DNA of 64,000 nucleotides from Vinca minor. Its lineage: Eukaryota; Streptophyta; Magnoliopsida; Gentianales; Apocynaceae. Shown here in pieces: positions 57,098 through 64,000 of the stretch (the first letter of the stretch is position 1; every line of letters begins with the position of its first letter). The translations under genes and the position numbers were made by a program. Below the pieces are notes generated by a model. It made no database searches, was not told the DNA's origin, and was given only the letters and a program-made list of their open reading frames with translations. The DNA is taken from positions 434,001 to 498,000 of the forward strand of contig JAOCZM010000164.1 in the NCBI GenBank assembly GCA_026122235.1, given 5' to 3'.

Positions 57098-60000
57098 TTA
57101 CTTGATTCTTTCTATTTGGTGTAACTTTTGGTATCTGGGGAATCCATTCTTGCAAGCTGAAACCTGCAAAGATTATAAATGAAAAAAGTTTAGTTTGTAC
57201 GATTAGTATAAAGTATACAATGCATCAGTCAAGACCTGTGGCGGAATTCACTTTTATCAGTATGTGTAGAATTTAATCTCATCAGACGGATTGAAATTTT
57301 GACGGTCAGGATTAATTTAAAACGAACATATAACCTGTTTTTTGTGGCTCCAAGCGTTCCGCATAGGATACATACTATCAATCAAGTACCTGACTAGTAG
57401 ATCACGAATTGTGATGCACAAATAAATAAATTCTTATAAATATTAACTTTCACCTCAAATATACATCGAATTATCAAATCGTAATTAAGTTGGAAAACAA
57501 AATATGATAAGGTCTTATTAGTTATGTGAATTTGTTTTTATTCTTCTTGTGACTGGAGTTTGAAATTTGAAACTAACATTGTAATTTCTTGGGGGAATTA
57601 ATTCCAAGTATGACACCTGGGGCAGAAAATCCTTAAGATTCTAGATGTTCTATTACCATATGTTTCTTGTCTTGAACAGACAATATGTAATCAAATGTCA
57701 AAGGATAATCACTATACATGCTATTATTAGTCTATTCCTATCTAACTCACCAGAAAATTCTCAATTTAGTACTCCCTCCATTCCCTATTAATTGTCGTTT
57801 AGGAGATATCTAGGTATCCAAATTAATTGTCGTTTAAGGTTGTTTTATTAGTTGTCAACAATTTATTCCAATTATACCCTCAACATTTTCCTTTCTTTAT
57901 GATAAAGAAGTGTGAGAGAGAGAGGGAGGGTGGGGATAATATTGGAAGTTTAGGTGAAAATGACAACTTCCTTAATTTTTTCTCAAATTGTCTAAAGAGT
58001 CTTATATTTAGGAATGGAGGGAGTAATATATTATCATATATATGTCCAAGCAAAATTGTGACAAGAAATTGACAAATAACAAGTGTTTTGTTAAGAAAAT
58101 TAGTGGCAATATTAATAAGCAGTACAAGTTTTTTTTTAATGAAAATAAGCAGTACAAGTTGAACCATAATGGCCCGGTGGGCAAGGCCTTGACTTGTGTC
58201 CATGAGGGCACAAGTTCGACACCCGCCTCCAACGTTGAGGCAAATAAAATTCGCTAGAATTAGAGGGTGCTGACTAAAAAAAAAAAAAAAAAGAAAAAAA
58301 AGTTGAACCATAATAACTTTCCCTCCGTTTCCCTACAATATTTTCTTCTTGAAACGTGTAGATATTAACTGTTAAATTATTATCTAAACGGCTATACTTT
58401 GTAATTAATTGGGCTATCTAGAGAAGAGGTCTAAGAGGGGGAAGAGATAAAAAGAAAAGAGGATCTAGAAGTAGCGGTCAACCACAAGAAGTAGGGAAAT
58501 TTTGAAAATTGTCACGCGGTCTTTTTATACGGCTGCTGACCCGGCCCAAGTTGCAGATCATATTCCACCAGTAGTTTTTTTTTTTAAAAGATATTTTACT
58601 TTTTTTGGTAATGAAAAGTTTGGATGGATTGAGATTCGCTTTCGGTCACAATCACGGGTCAAAGCATACTCTAAGAAATATTTTTTTTTTGTTGTGGGGA
58701 AGGGAAGAAGCAACATCAACTATTGAGCTACTCCTTGATTCCTGAATGCTCTAGAGAATATATATAGTTTATAAAGGTATTTACAGATCACCCATAAACC
58801 CAGTCATCACGTCGGTAATAAAAATTGAATACTTAACATTTATAAAGACGTGTTAAATTTTTACCAACTAAGCTTTTCTTTTTTCCTTCTTAGGGGAAAA
58901 TTCAAATATAAATTCAAAGAAAATACTATGTCAGGAATTAAATATTTATTTTTTTAACTCTATACACAAAGACATTTAAATCTCTCTATATATATAAATG
59001 TCAAATGCCTCTAAAGTTCAATAAAATTAGTCAAATTAAATACAAAAAATTAAAAAAAAAGCTGAATTGTTTTAGTAAGAAAAGGGAGAGAAGAATTGAC
59101 TTACAGCTTCAATATCAATCTTGTAGACAAGAAGTCTTCTCCTCTCTCTGCAACTAGTTTTATACGCCACCACTATGTGCCCGATCGCCAACGCCAACGA
59201 ACACCCGAACAATGCCACTTCCATGGCCCGCCCATAAACTCCCCGGTCGAAGCCCGAGTGACTAAACACGTATGAAGCCTTAAATGACACGAACAACAAA
59301 GACGACACCGAAAAAACCGTCGCTATACTCAAGTATGGCCCGTTCGATAACTTCGGCCCGTCACATAAACTATAAACACCTATAAGATAGAAAAAAAATC
59401 CCAATCAAATTAAAGTTAAATTAGTCGTTTTTCCATTAAATTAATTTCAAGTAGTCACTCTTGCTCATATTCTTAGAGTTTAAGGTGTCTCATCGCGGCA
59501 GATTGCGATGGTTTCAAACATTTTTATCCTAGTGCCACCTTTATTTACTAAAATCTGCCGTGATGAAACATTTTAAACTCTACGAAAATAAAAATAGAGG
59601 TGACCCTAGTAAAAAGATGAGAAATAAAGAGTAAGTATCTCGCCCTCGCCCACGCCCGCGAGCTCGCAACGCGCAAATGGCCTGTCAGCTACACGTCCAC
59701 TTGATTACCGTGCTCTGATACTAAAAAAATGTCACGTCTCGTGCCAACACGACACACGGGTCTAACAACACACACAACTATCTACTTGTTAACCGAATTC
59801 GTTATACCAAAAATGAATATATTCCGAGATGATAATTAATATTTAGGCTGATGCCACCCTAATTTATCGCAAAAATTCTTTCAAATTAATCATTATAATC
59901 TGATGATTGAGAAAAAAATAAAAAGAAAAATTGAATAGTGGAAACTTACATAGAATGGCAGCTGATCTAATGAGGGAGATGAGAGGGATATCGATGAGGG

Positions 60001-60235
60001 AATAGCGGAAGTCGTAGTTGTTTAAGTGAAAAGAAAGTGTTTGAAGAGAAAGAGATGAATTTGGAGATAGAGAAGCCGATAAGAGCGCCGACGGGAGAAG
60101 GGCGTCGGCGATGAATAAAAGAATAGGAGCAGAGAAAAGGAGAAGAGATATAAACATAGTGATTAAGAAGAATATAGTTTTGATCCATCTTATTACTTTC
60201 TTTGGTTTCTCCTCTTTTGATAATAAGAAACCCAT
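57098..60235 (-). CDS. Multi-pass membrane protein, N-terminal part of an alpha/beta-hydrolase-like plant family, apparently truncated
   Basis: Exons in coding order: 59950-60235, 59105-59379 and 57098-57163, with GT/AG borders in phase, 208 aa if the TAA at 57098-57100 is the true end. Exon 1 starts MGFLLSKEEKPKKVIRW and has a hydrophobic segment (residues about 18-45), then SLIDIPLISLIRSAAIL. Exon 2 begins VYSLCDGPKLSNGPYL and has two further hydrophobic segments and AYKTSCRERRRLLVYKID. Exon 3 begins VSACKNGFPRYQK. I recall this pattern from the membrane N-terminus of plant proteins with a C-terminal alpha/beta-hydrolase domain. After YQK the likeness stops, and no hydrolase exons are visible down to 52.4 kb. 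A donor-like site at 57101 might extend it. Function unknown. The start is the first ATG after a CTTT-repeat leader. Confidence 0.65.
57772..58023. mobile_element. Stowaway-type MITE
   Basis: Ends CTCCCTCCATTCCCTATTAA and TTTAGGAATGGAGGGAG with TA flanks. It lies within intron 2 of the membrane-protein gene and is nearly identical to 46030-46277. Confidence 0.87.
58171..58299 (+). mobile_element. tRNA-derived SINE (family C), intron 2 of the membrane-protein gene
   Basis: A box TGGCCCGGTGGGCAAGGC, B box AAGTTCGACACCC, body AACGTTGAGGCAAATAAAAT and an A-rich tail. The 15-bp target duplication AAGTTGAACCATAAT lies at 58156-58170 and 58300-58314. The body differs from families A and B. Confidence 0.88.
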
Positions 60236-61140
60236 TTAATTTCTCTTTCTTTCTTTCTTTCTAGAGAGAGAAAGTGAGCTCAAGGAGGAATGAGGAAGAA
60301 GATGGTGATGGGGAAAATTGAAGGGGGAAAGAGGGATTAAAAGAAATGGGGAAAGGAAAATGGAGCCAAGTACGCCACGGTTCCAGTGCTGAACGAGGTT
60401 AAATTATGCACGTACGAAACTTTTTTTGTTTGTTGGATTAAATTTTTTTACGTTTAATATTAATTTAAAATGAACACATGTTCTAAACCTCAGAACACCT
60501 GTTCTTTTTTTAACGCGCGAAACATCTGTTATGAGCCTTATAACACTTGTTCTGAATCTCAATCTCATGACACATGTTCTGAGACGTTCGATATAGACTA
60601 AAAAAAATTATTTCGCATAAGATCCGGACTGGGTCAGGTGAGCCGTGGGAGCCGTGGAAGTTGCAAATGGGAAGAACCGAAGAAGTCTTGGGCGGGCGGG
60701 CGGGCGGACTGGGAGGCCGTATAGAGCTAAACACTAAAAAATTCTGTAAATATTGAATGTTTTTAGTGTGTAATATATGTTATTTCTTTATTAAATTATG
60801 TAATAAGTAATGCAACGTAAAATAATAAGAGTTAAAAAATCACAACATATTTTCACTTTAAAAAAATTAAACCGCTAATTTTTTTATTTAATAGTTAAAA
60901 GCGTGTAGTATTTTCTAAATTTTTTTTATTTTCATCATCATAAGAACCGGGTTGGGAGGTACAAGGTGGACCAGGTTCGATGTTTTGACTGGTTATGTCT
61001 TGGCCTTGGGATAATGACTTGGAAGATTTTTGGTCCAATTCAGCGTGCGTCTTTAATTTAATTTAATATTTCTTCTTTGAATTAACGATATTGCCTAATT
61101 CGAACTTCTTTAACCATCCACGGACCACCATTAACTTGCA
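60236..61140. other. Upstream region of the membrane-protein gene and intergenic DNA
   Basis: A CTTT microsatellite (60243-60262) and GA-rich leader adjoin the minus-strand gene. Further out there is AT-rich DNA, with a GGGC repeat (60690-60707). No other gene is recognised. Confidence 0.4.
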
Positions 61141-61166
61141 TAAATTATTTTTTATTAAACTCTTTT

Positions 61167-61305
61167 TTTTAATTTTTTTTATTTTGGGAGGAGACTTATC
61201 TATTACAATAAATAGGAAATTCAAGAAGTGGGGAGGAGATTCGAACTCATAACCCTACGTCATGAGGCCTCAGTTTTGGCCACTAGACCAATGTCTCATT
61301 GACTG
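61167..61305 (-). mobile_element. tRNA-derived SINE (family B), minus strand
   Basis: T-rich tail at the left, then GGGAGGAGACTTATCTATTA, AAGAAGTGGGGAGGAGATTC (B-box complement follows) and the complement of a TGGTCTAGTGGCC A box. The 19-bp target duplication TTTTTTATTAAACTCTTTT lies at 61148-61166 and 61306-61324. Confidence 0.87.
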
Positions 61306-61779
61306 TTTTTTATTAAACTCTTTTAAATATCAAAATGATAGATCAATTAATTAAAATTGTATATTCTCAAGAAAGAAATTTTGGACTTGATTTATATTCT
61401 CAGTATTATTTGAACTCTCAACCTACCGATTTAAAGTGAAATGTCTTACCATTTGCTTCGTTGTCTAGCGTGGAAGTAATCAATCAACCACCAATTATAC
61501 CAAATAACAATTGTTGTTACAAATCTATGCTTAATTGGATTGATTCAAAGAATCAATCAGAATCTCTAGTTAATCAACCGGCGATGAAGGAACCGACCGC
61601 AGCAAACTGCTCGTGATCACATGCCCTAACCTTTTAATTTTATCCTCCCTTTCCCAGTTCCAAATCTTTAGCTCTTTCTTTATTTCAAAATTTTTGGAAT
61701 TTTCTAATGATGAAAATATTGTTTTCATCGTGAAATAAAATCCATTACATTAAGATACTAATAATTTATTGGTCAAGAG

Positions 61780-61988
61780 CAGAGATGAAGGCAGAAATTT
61801 GGTGTTGGGGGACGAAACTGCAACAGTATATAGAACTACAGAGCTCGAATGATCAAAACGGCAAAAAAATTCGTGGGAGGCAAAAAAAAAAAAATTTGGG
61901 GGCGAAACTGATAAAATTTTTCAAAATTTCGATAAATAGTAGTATTTTTAAATATCTCGGGGGCCCTGCCCCGGTCTTCGCCCCTGGT
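61780..61988. mobile_element. hAT-type MITE (CAGGGACGAAG family), copy 4
   Basis: Ends CAGAGATGAAGGCAGAAATT and TCTTCGCCCCTG. Flanks GTCAAGAG (61772-61779) and GTTAAGAG (61989-61996). The internal GAACTACAGAGCTCGA block is shared with copy 3, its closest relative here. Confidence 0.85.
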
Positions 61989-62208
61989 TAAGAGTATCAC
62001 TTACCAATTTAATTTAAGTTCTTCGGATAAAATGTTGGGTTGAAATTACTTCTCATGAAAAATATTAGCATTGTCAGGTAATATTAACTTAACCAGTCAC
62101 ACTTATAATTTTCACAAGTTTATATAAAGTAAAGTCGCGAATTCGAGATAAGTTAAATATTTAAATCAAATTAGGCAGTTTTGTTTTCTTAGACTAGCGA
62201 ATTTCTAG

Positions 62209-62400
62209 TTCTTCGCAAAAAGGTGTCCTATTCCAGTGGAATAGGTGCCTTTCCGCGATTTCTAGGTCGTGGGTTCGATACCCTCCGCCAGCGTGCGACA
62301 AGATTTAATCTCCCTTTTTAGGGTTATCTTCTCCTCGTCTGAGACAGTTTTCTCTCCCTTATATAAAGCAACCGTCCAATCAGATTTCAAAAAAAAAAAA
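62209..62400 (+). mobile_element. tRNA-derived SINE (family A), plus strand
   Basis: B box GTGGGTTCGATACCC, CCCTTTTTAGGGTTATC block, A tail. The A-box area near 62222-62260 has an AGGTGTCCTATTCC / GGAATAGGTGCCT inverted repeat. The target duplication AGACTAGCGAATTTCTAG (62191-62208) recurs at 62401-62418 with one mismatch. Confidence 0.87.
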
Positions 62401-62751
62401 AGACTAGCGGATTTCTAGAAAACTGCAAATTAGTTAATTACAGGTCAAACTTTCAGTCATTCAATTATACAAAAATACTTGAACAGTAGTTGGACTGCAA
62501 ATGTAAATGTGTTTAGAGGTCAAACATTCGAGAATTCAGAATTATTTCAACTGCTCAAATTAGGTTTCAATATTTCTTTATATATCTAAAGTAAAGGTTT
62601 TTTTTTATCCGCAACATGCTATTTGAATGTCACGTCACATTATCAACTACTCTGACAAATGTCCAATTTGAAAATTTATACTTTCTAATTGATTTGAAAT
62701 AAAAAAATTATATACTCAAATCTAAACCGAAGAAGCGTCTTATAATTTTTA

Positions 62752-62975
62752 CTTCCATCCCATGATATAAATCGTTTAACATATGTAGCGTAAATTAATG
62801 CAGAAAAAGTAAGGTAATTTATTATTTAAAATATCAAAATTACTTTATGAAATAGAATTATTAATGTCCTATTTTAGAGAATAATATTAATATTTTGACT
62901 TACAAAGTACCTTGTTTTTTGCTCCATTAATTTTTGTCAAATTTTTAAACGACTTATAATATGGAATTGAGGAAG
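62752..62975. mobile_element. Stowaway-type MITE
   Basis: Ends CTTCCATCCCATGATATAAA and TATAATATGGAATTGAGGAAG with TA flanks; related to 22348-22554 through the CGTTTAACATATG / AAACGACTTATA blocks. Confidence 0.7.
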
Positions 62976-63474
62976 TAACATATTAGTAAATTAGTAATAA
63001 TATTGTTTTTGCAACATTGACTTTCAGTTAGCCAAATCAGAATTGAAAAAACCCAGTTACAAACACTTCAAGAATAATTTCTGACCTAATTTTTTTTCCT
63101 AAAATCTAAATTAAAGAACAATCAAGAGCAGAGTCACTAAGAAAAAAGAAAATGACAAATATGGAAATATATCTACCCCCATTTAACAACAAAAAAACAG
63201 AAATAAAAAAGAGAGCCATGGTGGATGAGGATGACAACTAATTTTGGATGGCTTTACTAGAAGAAGAAAAATCCCAGATTTTTTTTTTATTTATCAATAA
63301 TTATTAAAACCCATGAAATATCCAATACTTGGGACCCTTCGATCTCTGCAAGAATCAGAGCGGGAGTGAATTTCGTAACTAATAAGTAATAACTATTCAA
63401 AATAAATACGTATGTGTGGATAAATATTTTTTTTGTATTGAATTCGTACTCTCACTGAAAAAGACGGTTATTTA

Positions 63475-63704
63475 CTATCTACATTCCTAAATATAAGACT
63501 TTCACTACATATTATAAAAAGTAAGAAAGCAAAATGGATTTTTTTTAATCAAAATATTAATATTAATTTCTTAAATAAAATTAGTGGTATATAAGTTGTA
63601 TTCAAGATAATAATATTGATATTTTCATTACAAAAATATTTTTATTTTATTTTATTAATTTTCGTAAAATATAATGGAAATTTTATATTTAGAAATGGAG
63701 GGAG
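63475..63704. mobile_element. Stowaway-type MITE
   Basis: Ends CTATCTACATTCCTAAATAT and TATTTAGAAATGGAGGGAG with TA flanks. Related to the 43047, 46030 and 57772 copies at the ends. Confidence 0.7.
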
Positions 63705-64000
63705 TACCATTTTGGAATGCTTGAGATAATACCTAAAGAATCATGGTCCATGTATGATGATTAACATTTTATATAAAATGTTCAGGACTAAAAATTAATT
63801 GTTGCAAAAGTAAAATAAAATAAATCTGCGCTTCTGTCATTGCTTTTGTCATTATATGATTTTTTTTTTTTAATATAATCTGTATTACAGAGACATATAT
63901 GACGTAATGTGGCATGCTAAGCCTTTTATTTTTCTTTTATTTTGGAAAAACGATACCTTTTTTCCTTTTTTTATATGTAAAAATCACATACTCATAGTTC

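Larger units (their letters stand above)
62420..64000. other. Intergenic DNA, no gene recognised
   Basis: AT-rich DNA holding two Stowaway MITEs (below) and otherwise nothing recognisable. Confidence 0.4.

Overview
The window looks like nuclear DNA of a flowering plant, most likely a eudicot and perhaps an asterid. Genes are split by long AT-rich introns with GT/AG borders. Intergenic DNA is dense in plant transposable elements (copia, TRIM, SINE, Stowaway, hAT and Mutator-like types). One segment is a transferred piece of plastid DNA. I cannot name the species.

Four protein genes can be read. (1) 8292-19486, plus: ATE1, arginyl-tRNA--protein transferase of the N-degron pathway, six exons, 631 aa, with a copia retrotransposon in intron 1. 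(2) 23098-25141, minus: a Yippee-like zinc-binding protein, four exons, 106 aa. (3) 44414-52351, plus: a CYP90A1/CPD-type cytochrome P450 of brassinosteroid synthesis, eight exons, 484 aa, with repeat-filled introns. (4) 57098-60235, minus: a multi-pass membrane protein resembling the N-terminal membrane part of a plant alpha/beta-hydrolase-like family; the rest of that family's protein is not found downstream. The genes show no shared pathway or operon-like arrangement.

Layout: 0-8 kb is repeats (SINE, a 1.75 kb Mutator-like foldback carrying a TRIM and a hairpin MITE, a tandem array at 4-5.4 kb). 8.3-19.5 kb is ATE1. 20.4-20.7 kb is a rearranged TRIM with two identical outer ends. 22.3-25.6 kb holds the Yippee gene between two Stowaway MITEs. 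27.7-31.7 kb and 39.2-41.7 kb are inverted copies of one long LTR-like element, each with an insertion at a site that is empty in the other. 31.8-37.4 kb holds a SINE, an old TRIM, a plastid trnL-UAG/ccsA insertion, a dead hAT transposase and a second Mutator-like foldback. 41.7-52.4 kb is the P450 gene with its MITE-rich promoter and introns. 52.4-64 kb holds SINEs, foldback elements, a hAT element with internal tandem repeats and the membrane-protein gene.

Exon borders were read by eye from splice signals and recalled family similarity. They sum to whole codons for all three complete genes. Similarity statements come from memory, not from a search.
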